From Promicromonospora sp. AC04 (GTDB lineage: Bacteria; Actinomycetota; Actinomycetes; Actinomycetales; Cellulomonadaceae): a stretch of DNA of 64,000 bases. Where the stretch lies: NCBI RefSeq assembly GCF_003058225.1, contig NZ_QBUG01000001.1, positions 310,001-374,000 on the forward strand, in the 5' to 3' direction. The notes beneath the pieces were generated by a model. It was not told the DNA's origin, did no database searches, and was given only the letters and a program-made list of their open reading frames with translations. Every line of letters begins with the position of its first letter. Positions within the stretch are counted from its first letter, which is position 1. A program made the translations under genes and the position numbers. Positions 18,577-30,325 of the stretch are shown one piece after another.

Positions 18577-21500
18577 TCAGGCGGTGACCGCCTCCCGGTC
18601 ACCCATGCGCTGGCTGATCAGCGTCGTGACGCCGTCGCCCCGCATGGTGACGCCGTAGAGGGCGTCGGCCACCTCCATCGTGCGCTTCTGGTGCGTGATC
18701 ACGATGAGCTGGCTGTCCTTCTGCAGCTCCTTGAAGATCTCGATGAGGCGGCCGAGGTTCACGTCGTCGAGCGCCGCCTCGACCTCGTCCATGATGTAGA
18801 ACGGGCTGGGCCGCGCCTTGAAGATCGACACGAGGAACGCAACTGCCGCCAGCGAGCGCTCACCGCCGGAGAGCAGCGAGAGGCGCTTGACCTTCTTGCC
18901 CGCTGGGCGCGCCTCGACCTCGATGCCGGTCGTGAGCAGGTTCTCCGGCTCGGTGAGCGTCAGCTTGCCCTCGCCGCCGGGGAACAGCCGGGGGAAGATC
19001 TCGAGGAACTTCGCGGCGGTGTCCTGGAACGCCTCGGCGAACACCTGCTGCACGCGCTCGTCGATGTCGTCGACGATCTGGAGCAGGTCCTCGCGCGACT
19101 TCTTCAGGTCCGCGAGCTGGTCCACGAGGAACTGGTGCCGCTCCTCCAGGGCCGCGAACTCCTCCAGCGCCAGCGGGTTCACGGCGCCGATCCGCGACAG
19201 CGCCCGCTCGGCCTTCGCCAGCCGGGCCTCCTGCTCCTCGCGGACGTACGGGATCATCCGGTCCGGCTTGGGCGGCCCGGGGGCCGTCTCCTCGTCCGTT
19301 GCGGCAGCGTCCTCGTCCCCGGCCGGGCCGTCCTCCGGCTCGGCGCCGGCCGCCGCGACGATCACGGCGGTGGCCGCCGGGTCGTCGGGCCGGAGCCCTG
19401 CCTCGTGCAGGGCGCGCGTCCGGGCGATGAGCGCGTCTTCGCGCGCCGCGGCGCCACGCGGCAGCGCGGGGTCGCCCTCGTACCGGATCGGGTTGCCCTC
19501 TTCGTCGCGCTCCACCACCGCGCGCCGCTTGCGGTCGCGCACCGTCGCCTCGCCCTCGTAGACGGGGACCGGCTGGTGCGGGCCGAACTCCTCCATGAGC
19601 ACGTCCGGGTCCGTACCCAGCTCCTCACTCGCGCGCGTCTGGAGCTGCTCCAGGCGCAGCAGCTGCTGCGCCCTGGCGACCTCGTCGCGGTGCGCGACGT
19701 CGGTGAGCTCGCGCAGCTCGCCCGTCAGCGACTCCACGCTCCCCCGCACGGCCACCAGCTGCTCCGAGCCCGCGGCGCGGGCCTCCTCGGCAGCGGCCTT
19801 CTCGGCCGCCGCCCGGTCCAGCGACCGCCCGATCGCCTCGAGCGCCACCGCTACGGCCTGCTGCACCAGCGTCGCGCGCGACGCGTCGCGACGGCGCGAC
19901 TCCTCGCGCTCGGCCGCCCGGGCGCGGGCCTCGCGTTCCTGCTCCGCCGACGCCGCCAGCGCCTGCGCGCGGCCCGACACGGCGCGGGCGCGCTCCTCGG
20001 CGGTGCGCAGCGCCAGCCGGGCCTCGGTCTCGCGGGCGCGTGCTGCCGAGGCGGCCGCGGCCGCCTCGTCGCGCTCGGCCTGCACCTCGTCGACCGATCC
20101 CTCGTCGTCGGAGGGCTCCTCCTCGGCGATAGTCATGCGCTCGACGAGGGCCTCGAGCTCGATCTCGTCCTCGGCGCGGCGCGACTGCGCCTGCTCCAGC
20201 GCGGCGCGGTGCCGGTCGGCCTCGGCCCGGGCGGCGCGCGCGGCGGCGCCGAGCGATCCGAGCTGCTCGGCTGCGGCCGCGCGCGCGGCGTCCGCCTCCC
20301 CGAGCCGGGCGAGCGTCTCGTCGTACCGCTCCTGCGCCGACGTGCGCTCGGCCCGTGCGCGCTCCAGGTGCGCCGACCCGTCCGTCTCCTGGGCCGCCGC
20401 CTCGTCGCGGGCAGCCTTCGCCTCGTCCAGCGCCGACTGCAGGTGCAGCACGCTGGGCGCGGCCGCCGACCCGCCCCAGGCGCGGGTGGCGCCCAGCAGG
20501 TCGCCGGCCCGGGTCACCGCTACCACCGGCTGGTCGCGCACCAGGGCACGGGCGCGGGCGAGATCGTCCACCACCACGACGTCGCGCAGGATCGTCAGCA
20601 GGGCGGCCGACGCCGGGCCAGCCACCTGGACCACGTCGGTGGCCCAGCGGGCACCCGCGGGCAGGCTCACGGACGGGCGGGCGGCAGCGCCGTCGTGCGC
20701 CGTCCGGTCCGAGCCCACGACCAGGCTCGCCCGGCCGGCATCCTCGTCACGGAGCAGGCGCAGCGCGTCCACGGCCTCGTCGACGCCCGCGACGGCGACG
20801 GCGTCCGCCACCGGGCCGAGCGCGGCCGCGACCGCGTCCTCGAAGCCCGCCTCGATGCCCAGCAGGGCCGCCACCGAGCCCAGGACTCCCGCCTGGTCGG
20901 CGGCCAGGAGCGTGCCCGCACCGTCCTTGCGGTCCAGGCTCAGCTCGAGCGCCTCGACCTTCGCGGCCGCGGAGCTGCGGTCCCGCTGCGCCGTCGTCAC
21001 CTGCTCCTGGAGGTGCCTGACCTCGGCCTTCGCCAGCTCGAGCACCTCGGACGCCGCCTCGTGCGCGACGTCGAGCCCTTCCTCGCCGCCCTCGACCCCG
21101 CCGACCTCCGTCTCGAGCGCCCCGAGCTCGCGCGAGGACTCCTCCACGCGCTGCTCGGCCTCGAGCAGGGCGTCGCGCAGCCGGTCGAGCTCCGACTGCG
21201 CGGCCTCGACGCGGCTGCGGCGCGCGGCGACCTGGCCGGCCAGGCGGGCGAGGCCCTCACGGCGGTCCGCTGCGGCACGCAGCAGCGCGGCGTGCGAACG
21301 CTCGGCGGCCTGCGCGGCTGCCTCGGCCTCCGCCCGGACGTCGACGGCGGACTCGACGGTCTCGCGCGCGATGGCGACCTCGGCGGTCAGCTCCTCCTCG
21401 CTCGCGCGGGCGCGTGCGGCCTGCGCCTCGAGGTCGTCGGGGTCCTGGCCCTGGTGCGCGGGCTCGGCCGTGCCCAGCAGGCGGGCCCGCTCCCCGGCCA

Positions 21501-22416
21501 GGGACTGCAGGCTGCGCAGGCGCTCCCGCGTCTGGGACAGCGCGAAGACGGTGTCGCTCGCCTGGCTGACCTGCTGCGACTCCGCCGACGTCGCCGCCTC
21601 CAGGCGGGCCAGCATCCCCCGCGCCTCCCCCAGCGCCGCCTCGGTCTCGGCCTGCCGCTGCTTGAGGGACCGCTCGTCCGCGCTTTCCTGCTCGAGCTGA
21701 GCGGTGAGCTGGGCCAGGTCGTCGGCGAGCAGGCGGGACTTCGCGTCGCGCAGGTCGCGCTGCACGGTCTGCGCCTTGCGGGCCGCCTCGGCCTGCCGGC
21801 CGAGCGGGCCGAGCTGCCGCCGCAGCTCGGCGGTCAGGTCACCCAGCCGCGCGAGGTTGCCCTGCATCGACTCGAGCTTGCGGAGCGCCTTCTCCTTGCG
21901 CTTGCGGTGCTTGAGGACGCCCGCCGCCTCTTCGATGAAGCCGCGGCGCTCCTCGGGCGTCGCGCGCAGGACGGCGTCGAGCTGCCCCTGCCCCACGACG
22001 ACGTGCATCTCGCGCCCGATGCCGGAGTCGCTCAGGAGCTCCTGGATGTCCAGCAGGCGGCAGCTGTTCCCGTTGATCGCGTACTCGGAACCGCCGCTGC
22101 GGAACAGCGTGCGGGAGATCGTGACCTCGGTGTAGTCGATCGGCAGCGCGCCGTCGGTGTTGTCGATGGTCAGGGCCACCTCGGCGCGACCCAGCGGGGC
22201 GCGGCCGGACGTGCCGGCGAAGATGACGTCGTCCATCTTGCCGCCGCGCAGCGACTTGGCACCTTGCTCGCCCATGACCCAGGAGAGCGCGTCGACCACG
22301 TTGGACTTGCCGGAGCCGTTGGGGCCCACCACGCAGGTGATGCCCGGCTCGAGCTCGAGGGTGGTCGCCGACGCGAAGGACTTGAAGCCCCGGAGCGTGA
22401 GCGTCTTGAGGTGCAC
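18577..22416 (-). CDS. smc: Chromosome segregation protein SMC
   Basis: A 1279-residue SMC ATPase, the core of the condensin complex with ScpA and ScpB. It starts at GTG 22416. The head has MHLKTLTLRGFKSFASATT and Walker A CVVGPNGSGKSNVVDALSWV, then a long Ala/Glu/Arg-rich coiled coil. The hinge is about residues 500-640 (ADQAGVLGSVAALLGIEAGF), followed by a returning coiled coil. The C-terminal head carries LSLLSGGERSLAAVAFLV and Walker B PSPFYIMDEVEAALDD. An acidic insertion (GPAGDEDAAATDEE) lies before the C-terminal head. The length is at the upper end for bacterial SMC. Confidence 0.97.
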   Translation of the reverse strand: MHLKTLTLRGFKSFASATTLELEPGITCVVGPNGSGKSNVVDALSWVMGEQGAKSLRGGKMDDVIFAGTSGRAPLGRAEVALTIDNTDGALPIDYTEVTISRTLFRSGGSEYAINGNSCRLLDIQELLSDSGIGREMHVVVGQGQLDAVLRATPEERRGFIEEAAGVLKHRKRKEKALRKLESMQGNLARLGDLTAELRRQLGPLGRQAEAARKAQTVQRDLRDAKSRLLADDLAQLTAQLEQESADERSLKQRQAETEAALGEARGMLARLEAATSAESQQVSQASDTVFALSQTRERLRSLQSLAGERARLLGTAEPAHQGQDPDDLEAQAARARASEEELTAEVAIARETVESAVDVRAEAEAAAQAAERSHAALLRAAADRREGLARLAGQVAARRSRVEAAQSELDRLRDALLEAEQRVEESSRELGALETEVGGVEGGEEGLDVAHEAASEVLELAKAEVRHLQEQVTTAQRDRSSAAAKVEALELSLDRKDGAGTLLAADQAGVLGSVAALLGIEAGFEDAVAAALGPVADAVAVAGVDEAVDALRLLRDEDAGRASLVVGSDRTAHDGAAARPSVSLPAGARWATDVVQVAGPASAALLTILRDVVVVDDLARARALVRDQPVVAVTRAGDLLGATRAWGGSAAAPSVLHLQSALDEAKAARDEAAAQETDGSAHLERARAERTSAQERYDETLARLGEADAARAAAAEQLGSLGAAARAARAEADRHRAALEQAQSRRAEDEIELEALVERMTIAEEEPSDDEGSVDEVQAERDEAAAAASAARARETEARLALRTAEERARAVSGRAQALAASAEQEREARARAAEREESRRRDASRATLVQQAVAVALEAIGRSLDRAAAEKAAAEEARAAGSEQLVAVRGSVESLTGELRELTDVAHRDEVARAQQLLRLEQLQTRASEELGTDPDVLMEEFGPHQPVPVYEGEATVRDRKRRAVVERDEEGNPIRYEGDPALPRGAAAREDALIARTRALHEAGLRPDDPAATAVIVAAAGAEPEDGPAGDEDAAATDEETAPGPPKPDRMIPYVREEQEARLAKAERALSRIGAVNPLALEEFAALEERHQFLVDQLADLKKSREDLLQIVDDIDERVQQVFAEAFQDTAAKFLEIFPRLFPGGEGKLTLTEPENLLTTGIEVEARPAGKKVKRLSLLSGGERSLAAVAFLVSIFKARPSPFYIMDEVEAALDDVNLGRLIEIFKELQKDSQLIVITHQKRTMEVADALYGVTMRGDGVTTLISQRMGDREAVTA

Positions 22417-22481
22417 TGGGTGAGCCTAACTGTGAACACGGTCTGAACGTCGGACGTACCGCCGTCGGACGCCGAAGAGAG

Positions 22482-22562
22482 CTGTGGCGAGACAGAACTG
22501 TGGCGAGACAGAACACCGGCGGTGCTGGAGTTCTACCTCGCTGTGGTTCTATCTCGCCACAG
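22482..22562. repeat. Tandem plus inverted 16 bp repeats between ndk and smc
   Basis: CTGTGGCGAGACAGAA occurs twice in direct tandem (22482-22497 and 22498-22513). Its reverse complement recurs once at 22547-22562 with one mismatch (TTCTATCTCGCCACAG), and a diverged copy abuts it at 22531-22546. The inverted copy can pair with either direct copy, giving two alternative long hairpins in the ndk-to-smc transcript. It is not a CRISPR: no regular spacers. Confidence 0.75.
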
Positions 22563-22594
22563 TTCTACTTCGGCGGACGGACTCGGGGGGCCGG

Positions 22595-23068
22595 TCAGAC
22601 CAGCTCGGGGAACCAGAGCGCGATCTCGCGGGCGGCCGAGTCCGTCGAGTCGGAGCCGTGCACCAGGTTCTGCTGCACCTTGGTGCCCCAGTCGCGGCCC
22701 AGGTCGCCGCGGATCGTGCCGGGTGCGGCGTCGGTCGGGTTGGTGGCGCCCGCCAGGGAGCGGAAGCCGGGAATGACGCCCTCGCCCTCGGCCACGACGG
22801 CCAGGACCGGGCCCGACATCATGAACTCGACCAGGGGGGCGTAGAACGGCTTGCCCTGGTGCTCGGCGTAGTGCGCTGCGAGCAGCTCCGTCGTGGCGTG
22901 CTTGAGCTCCACGGCACGCAGCGTGTAGCCCTTGGTCTCGATGCGGCGCAGGATCTCGCCGGACAGGCCGCGGCGGACGCCGTCCGGCTTGACGAGGACG
23001 AGGGTGCGCTCGGCCACGGGCTGCGTCGAGGCCTCCGTGGGCAGGGTCTTCTCTGCGACGTCGGTCAT
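22595..23068 (-). CDS. ndk: Nucleoside-diphosphate kinase
   Basis: Transfers the gamma phosphate among nucleoside di- and triphosphates through a phosphohistidine. The 157-residue protein has ERTLVLVKPDGVRRGLSGEI, GKPFYAPLVEFMMSGPVLA, ATNPTDAAPGTIRGDLG and the active-site NLVHGSDSTDSA with His about 137. It carries an N-terminal extension of about 20 residues (MTDVAEKTLPTEASTQPVAE) relative to the compact family core; a later internal start is not obvious. A terminator-like hairpin separates it from the upstream DUF4233 gene. Confidence 0.95.
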   Translation of the reverse strand: MTDVAEKTLPTEASTQPVAERTLVLVKPDGVRRGLSGEILRRIETKGYTLRAVELKHATTELLAAHYAEHQGKPFYAPLVEFMMSGPVLAVVAEGEGVIPGFRSLAGATNPTDAAPGTIRGDLGRDWGTKVQQNLVHGSDSTDSAAREIALWFPELV

Positions 23069-23132
23069 GACGCAACCTTATCCGGGCCGGAAGCCTCCGG
23101 ATGACGCCGGGCTCCCCGCCCGGAACACGCCA

Positions 23133-23164
23133 GACGCCCAGGCCACGTGAGTGACCTGGGCGTC
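23133..23164 (-). terminator. Terminator between DUF4233 gene and ndk
   Basis: GACGCCCAGG (23133-23142) pairs perfectly with CCTGGGCGTC (23155-23164), with a further CAC/GTG pair in the 12-base loop. It follows the DUF4233 stop by 12 bp on the minus strand, so transcription of the exporter/DUF4233 unit probably ends here and ndk has its own promoter. Confidence 0.65.
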
Positions 23165-23176
23165 CGGCACAGGACG

Positions 23177-26068
<2,892 letters not shown>

Positions 26069-26126
26069 GTCTCAATTCTTGCACCCCACGCAAAATTTCA
26101 TCAACTGCAAAAAGATGAGACCGCGG

Positions 26127-26897
26127 TCACACCTCGCCGAAGCCGGACTCGATCATCGCCACGACTGTCGCCACCGCCTCCGCCGCCCCGTCCCCGGTGG
26201 CCTCCACGCGCAGCTCACGCCCCTGGGTGGCGCCGAGGGCCATGAGCTGGAGCACGCTGGAGGCGTCCACGCCGTCGATCGTCACGGCAGCGCCCAGCTC
26301 GGCCACCTTGCGCGACACCAGCGCCGCGGGCCGCGCGTGCAGGCCGAGGGGGTTGCGCACGGTCACGGTGCGCGAACCGCCGGTCTCCCCGGCCGACGCC
26401 GCCCCGCTCGCCTCGGGTGACTGCGCCGCCTCGATCGCCGCGAACATCCGCGCCGACGCGTTCGCCGACGCCAGCACCGTGTCCAGGTCCGCCCCGCCGT
26501 GCGCCGTCACGGCCGCGGCGACCGCGCCCTCGACGAACGGCGCACGCGCCAGCACCACCCGCTCGGCAAGGGACTCGTCCAGCTCCAGCGCCGACTCGAC
26601 AGTGAGCACCGACGACCCGAGGTCTCCGAGCACGACGACGCCGCCGCCGTCGGGCGCCCTGCCGACGGGTGCGCCGCTGTCCCCTGCGCCGTCGGCCCGC
26701 GCCGCGTCGGCCAGGGTCGCCAGGACCTCCGCGAGGTTCTTCTGGATGGCGTCGAGCGAGGTGCCCAGCCCGCCGTCGGGACCGCCGCCCACCCCGCGGA
26801 CCAGGACGTCGGGTGCCATCTGGCCCGCGAGCTCCGCCGCCCCGCGAGCCAGCTCGGCGGAGTGCGAGACGAGGACGAGCGCGACCCGCGCCGTCAT
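26127..26897 (-). CDS. dhaM: Dihydroxyacetone kinase phosphotransfer subunit DhaM (EIIA-HPr)
   Basis: Phosphodonor for DhaKL. Residues 1-145 are the EIIA-man-type DhaM domain with the active His at 12 (VALVLVSHSAELARG) and GVVVLGDLGSS. After an Ala/Ser/Gly linker, residues 175-256 form an HPr domain with RNPLGLHARPAALVSRK (His about 187) and the regulatory-Ser region DASSVLQLMALGATQGREL. There is no EI domain, unlike the three-domain E. coli DhaM, so phosphate must come from PTS enzyme I encoded elsewhere. Its start overlaps the end of dhaL by 4 bp. Confidence 0.93.
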   Translation of the reverse strand: MTARVALVLVSHSAELARGAAELAGQMAPDVLVRGVGGGPDGGLGTSLDAIQKNLAEVLATLADAARADGAGDSGAPVGRAPDGGGVVVLGDLGSSVLTVESALELDESLAERVVLARAPFVEGAVAAAVTAHGGADLDTVLASANASARMFAAIEAAQSPEASGAASAGETGGSRTVTVRNPLGLHARPAALVSRKVAELGAAVTIDGVDASSVLQLMALGATQGRELRVEATGDGAAEAVATVVAMIESGFGEV

Positions 26898-27577
26898 GCC
26901 GCGCTGCGCGGGTCGGCCGGCGCAGGCCCGGCGAGGGCTGCGGCCATCGCCGCGCCCAGGACAAGTGCGGTGGAGCGCGCACCCGGGTCCTCGTGCCCCG
27001 CGCTGCGCTCGCCGAGATAGGACGCGCGGCCCTTGGTCGCGACCATCGGGATCGTGCCCGTCGCGGCCTTGTCCGCGGCCTCGGCCGCCGCCCGCAGGAC
27101 GTCCACCTCCGAGCCGCCGCCGCGCGCCGCGGCCTCGGCCGCGTCGACCGCCGCCTGCCAGGCGTCGACCATGGTCTTCTCCCCCACCGTCGCCTTGCCG
27201 CGCGAGGCCACCCCCTCGAGCGCGGCCTCCAGCACGGCAACGACCGCGGGCGGGTCGATCTGGGGGCGGCCCGACACCTTGGCCGCCCGCAGGTACGCCG
27301 TGCCGTACAGCGGGCCCGACGCGCCGCCCACCGTGGACATCAGCGTGGTCGCCACGAGCTTCAGCACGTCGCCGACGGTCCGCTCGTCAGGGGTCCCGCG
27401 CTCGGCCGCGGCGTCGTCGAACCGCGCCACCACCGCCCGGAAGCCGCGATGCATGTTCTCGCCGTGGTCGCCGTCGCCGATCTGCCGGTCGAGCTCGGTG
27501 AGCTCGTCCTTCGCGTCCGCGATCGCGTCCGCCGTGCGGCGAACCCATCGCTCCGCCCAGTCCGCGTCCAACGCCAT
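26894..27577 (-). CDS. dhaL: Dihydroxyacetone kinase ADP-binding subunit DhaL
   Basis: A 227-residue subunit that holds ADP and passes phosphate from DhaM to dihydroxyacetone on DhaK. The nucleotide- and Mg-binding loop is LTELDRQIGDGDHGENMHRG, with further family motifs VGGASGPLYGTAYLRAAK and ATKGRASYLGERSAGHEDPG. It lies 19 bp after dhaK and overlaps dhaM, so dhaK-dhaL-dhaM form one operon. Confidence 0.95.
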   Translation of the reverse strand: MALDADWAERWVRRTADAIADAKDELTELDRQIGDGDHGENMHRGFRAVVARFDDAAAERGTPDERTVGDVLKLVATTLMSTVGGASGPLYGTAYLRAAKVSGRPQIDPPAVVAVLEAALEGVASRGKATVGEKTMVDAWQAAVDAAEAAARGGGSEVDVLRAAAEAADKAATGTIPMVATKGRASYLGERSAGHEDPGARSTALVLGAAMAAALAGPAPADPRSAA

Positions 27578-27596
27578 GTCTTGAACCCTTCCTGTC

Positions 27597-28592
27597 TCAC
27601 CACCGGAGTGCTGCAGTGTTCACCGGCGCGTCCCAGAGGGCTTCCAGCTCGTCGTCCAGACGGAGGACGGTGACGGATGCTCCCTGCATCTCGAGGGACG
27701 TCACGTAGTTGCCCACCAGCGACCGGGAGACCGTAACGCCGCGCTCCTCGAGAAGGTGCCGCGCTCGACCATAGACCACGTAGAGCTCGGACAGCGGGGT
27801 GCCGCCCATACCGTTGACGAACAGCAACACTCGCTCGCCGCCGGCGAGGGCGAGGTCGTCGGCGACCGGCGTCAGAAGCATCTCCGTCACCGCGTCGGCG
27901 CTGGCAGCGGGCACCCGGTGGCGGCCGGGCTCGCCGTGGATCCCGATCCCCACCTCGATCTCGCCCTCGGACAGGTCGAAGCTCGGCCGACCGACGTGCG
28001 GCACCGTGGGCGCCGCCAGCGCCACCCCCATGGTCCGCACGTTCGCGATGACGCGCTTGGCGATGTCGGCCACGCTGGCGAGGTCGGCGCCCCGGGCGGC
28101 GGCCGCGCCCGCGATCTTCTCGACGGCGAGCGTTCCGGCCACCCCGCGCCGGCCGGCGGTGTAGAGCGAGTCCTCGACGGCGACGTCGTCGTTCACGAGC
28201 ACCGACGCGACCTCGATGTCCTCGGCCTCGGCCAGCTCCACCGCGGTCTCGAAGTTGAGCACGTCACCCGTGTAGTTCTTGACGATCGTCAGCACGCCGG
28301 AACCGCCGTCGGCCGCCTGGATGGCGGGCAGGATCTGGTCCGGCGTCGGGGACGTGAACACGGCGCCCGGGACGGCGGCGTCGAGCATGCCGTCGCCCAC
28401 GAAGCCCGCGTGCAGCGGCTCGTGCCCCGACCCGCCGCCGCTGACCAGCCCCACCTTGCCGGTCACCGCACCTCCGGTCCGGCTGACGAAGACGGGCGAC
28501 GTACTGACCTGGACCAGCTCGGCGTGGGCGAGCGCGAAACCGGCCAGGGAGTCGGCTACGGCATCGGCGGGATCGTTCAGCAGCTTCTTCAC
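27597..28592 (-). CDS. dhaK: Dihydroxyacetone kinase substrate-binding subunit DhaK
   Basis: A 331-residue subunit that binds dihydroxyacetone as a hemiaminal. It starts at GTG 28592, preceded by an excellent GAGGAGG. Active-site residues are visible: SGGGSGHEPLHAGFVGDGML (His57), VKNYTGDVLNF (Asp110) and the covalent His219 in VGIGIHGEPGRHR. The VNGMGGTPLSELYV segment is also family-typical. With DhaL and DhaM it converts dihydroxyacetone to DHAP for glycolysis using PTS phosphate. Confidence 0.96.
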   Translation of the reverse strand: MKKLLNDPADAVADSLAGFALAHAELVQVSTSPVFVSRTGGAVTGKVGLVSGGGSGHEPLHAGFVGDGMLDAAVPGAVFTSPTPDQILPAIQAADGGSGVLTIVKNYTGDVLNFETAVELAEAEDIEVASVLVNDDVAVEDSLYTAGRRGVAGTLAVEKIAGAAAARGADLASVADIAKRVIANVRTMGVALAAPTVPHVGRPSFDLSEGEIEVGIGIHGEPGRHRVPAASADAVTEMLLTPVADDLALAGGERVLLFVNGMGGTPLSELYVVYGRARHLLEERGVTVSRSLVGNYVTSLEMQGASVTVLRLDDELEALWDAPVNTAALRW

Positions 28593-28718
28593 GGCGACCT
28601 CCTCGCGGGGCTGTGCGGCCCGGCGACGGCGCCGGGCCTGCGGACAAGCCCCATGGGGTTCATGTAACACCACGCCGGGCCGGGTCGTACAGCACTTGGC
28701 CGCCCGGCCCCCGGGTCT

Positions 28719-28758
28719 CACCCGGCAGTCTCACCCTGTCGGGTGGGACTGCCGGGTG
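28719..28758 (-). terminator. Terminator of folC
   Basis: A two-step hairpin 27 bp after the folC stop: CACCCGGCAGTC (28719-28730) with GACTGCCGGGTG (28747-28758), and inside it CACCC (28732-28736) with GGGTG (28741-28745) around a TGTC loop. It separates folC from the dhaKLM operon on the minus strand. Confidence 0.75.
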
Positions 28759-28785
28759 GAACTCCCGGGTGGAACTGCTGGTCGG

Positions 28786-30216
28786 TCAGCCGCGGCCGAC
28801 CAGGATGCGGGTGTCCGCGACCGTCACCACCGAACCGGTGACGAGCACGCCCGTACCGACGCCGCTGCCGTGCTTGTCGTCGGCCTCGGCCAGGTCCGTC
28901 GCGATCTGCAGCGCCTCGTCCAGCCGGCCGGCCACGTGCACGCGTTCCTCCCCGAAGACCTCGCGCGCCACCTCGGCCAGGTCCTCCGGGTCTGCGGACC
29001 GGTCCGACGAGTTCCGGGTGACCACGATCTCCGCGACCGTCGGCTCCAGGACGGACAGGAGCCCCTCGGAGTCCTTGTCGGCCATCATGGCCAGGACGGC
29101 GACGATGTGCCCCAGGTTGAACGACTCCTCCAGCGCGTCCACCAGGGCCTCCGCCCCCGCGGGGTTGTGCGCGACGTCGACCAGCACCGTGGGGCTGGAG
29201 CGCACCAGCTCGAGGCGACCCGGCGCGTCGACGTCGCCGAACGCCACCTCGACGATCTCCGCACCCAGAGCGCGGCCGCCGCTGAGCAGGGCCTCCGTGG
29301 CCGCGAGCGCCAGCAGGGCGTTGTGCGCCTGGTGCGCCCCGTGCAAGGGCAGGAAGATCTCGGTGTAGACGCCCGCGGGCGTGCGCAGGTCGATGAGCTG
29401 TCCGCCGACGGCGATGCGCCGGTCCATGACCTCGAGGTCCACGCCCTCGCGGATCAGGTGGGCGTTGACCGACCGGGCGCGCGCGAGGATCGGTTCGAGG
29501 GCGTCGTCGCGCTGCTCCGCGATCACGGCGACGGCGCCGTCCTTGATGATTCCCGCCTTCTCGGTGGCAATCTCGTCGAGCGTGGAGCCGAGCCAGCGCT
29601 CGTGGTCCATGGCTATGGGCGTGATGACGGCGACCTCGCCGTCGACGACGTTGGTGGAGTCCCACCGGCCGCCCATGCCGACCTCGATGATCGCTATGTC
29701 GACGGGCGCGTCGGCGAATGCGGCGAAGGCCATGACGGTGAGCACCTCGAAGAAGCTCAGGGGCGGGCCGCCCTGCTCCTGGGACTCGCGGTCGGCGACG
29801 CCGATGTAGGGCGCGACGTCCTCGAACACCTCGACGAACCGTTCCTGGGTGAGGGGCTCGCCGTCGACGGCGATGCGCTCGGTGACGCTCGTCAGGTGCG
29901 GGGACGTGAACCGGCCGGTACGCAGGCCGTGCTCGCGCACCAGGCGCTCGACCATGCGGGCCGTGGAGGACTTGCCGTTGGTCCCGGTGATGTGGACGGT
30001 CCGGTAGGCGCGGTGCGGGTCGCCGAGCAGCTCCAGGACGCGCTCGACGCGGGCCATGGTGGGGTCGATGTCGTGCTCGGGCTGCCGGGACAGGATCTCC
30101 TTGTAGACCCGGTTCAGTGCCTCTTGGACGGCGGGGTCCGCGTTCTCGGCGCCGCGGCTGGTACCGCGGCGATTGCTGGATCCGTCGCGGAGGGTCTTGT
30201 TCAGGGAGTCGGCCAC
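28786..30216 (-). CDS. folC: Dihydrofolate/folylpolyglutamate synthase
   Basis: Adds glutamates to folates, and L-glutamate to dihydropteroate, with ATP. The 476-residue Mur-ligase-family protein starts at GTG 30216 (VADSLNKTLRDGS). The P-loop is TVHITGTNGKSSTARMVERL; other motifs are GRFTSPHLTSVTERIAV, MGGRWDSTNVVDGEVAVIT and DVAHNPAGAEALVDALEE. An N-terminal extension of about 40 residues precedes the catalytic core. In most relatives it sits between ileS or valS and DUF4233/ndk; here accessory genes lie on both sides. Confidence 0.95.
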   Translation of the reverse strand: MADSLNKTLRDGSSNRRGTSRGAENADPAVQEALNRVYKEILSRQPEHDIDPTMARVERVLELLGDPHRAYRTVHITGTNGKSSTARMVERLVREHGLRTGRFTSPHLTSVTERIAVDGEPLTQERFVEVFEDVAPYIGVADRESQEQGGPPLSFFEVLTVMAFAAFADAPVDIAIIEVGMGGRWDSTNVVDGEVAVITPIAMDHERWLGSTLDEIATEKAGIIKDGAVAVIAEQRDDALEPILARARSVNAHLIREGVDLEVMDRRIAVGGQLIDLRTPAGVYTEIFLPLHGAHQAHNALLALAATEALLSGGRALGAEIVEVAFGDVDAPGRLELVRSSPTVLVDVAHNPAGAEALVDALEESFNLGHIVAVLAMMADKDSEGLLSVLEPTVAEIVVTRNSSDRSADPEDLAEVAREVFGEERVHVAGRLDEALQIATDLAEADDKHGSGVGTGVLVTGSVVTVADTRILVGRG

Positions 30217-30325
30217 GTACCGAGGATATGTTTCCGCGGGCCGCAAGACCGCATCCGGGCCCGACGACGGCTGCGTGCGCGCCAGTAGTGTTCGGTCCAC
30301 GCGCCGCACGCTGTGAGGAGATCGC

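Noticed and set aside
17983-22446. A 1487-codon open frame on the plus strand opposite smc
   Set aside because: It is antisense to a full-length SMC protein and arises from high-GC codon bias; the translation is Arg/Leu/Val/His-rich low-complexity sequence with no motif.
22482-22562. CRISPR remnant
   Set aside because: Only two direct copies with no spacer, plus an inverted copy; better read as a hairpin-forming repeat.
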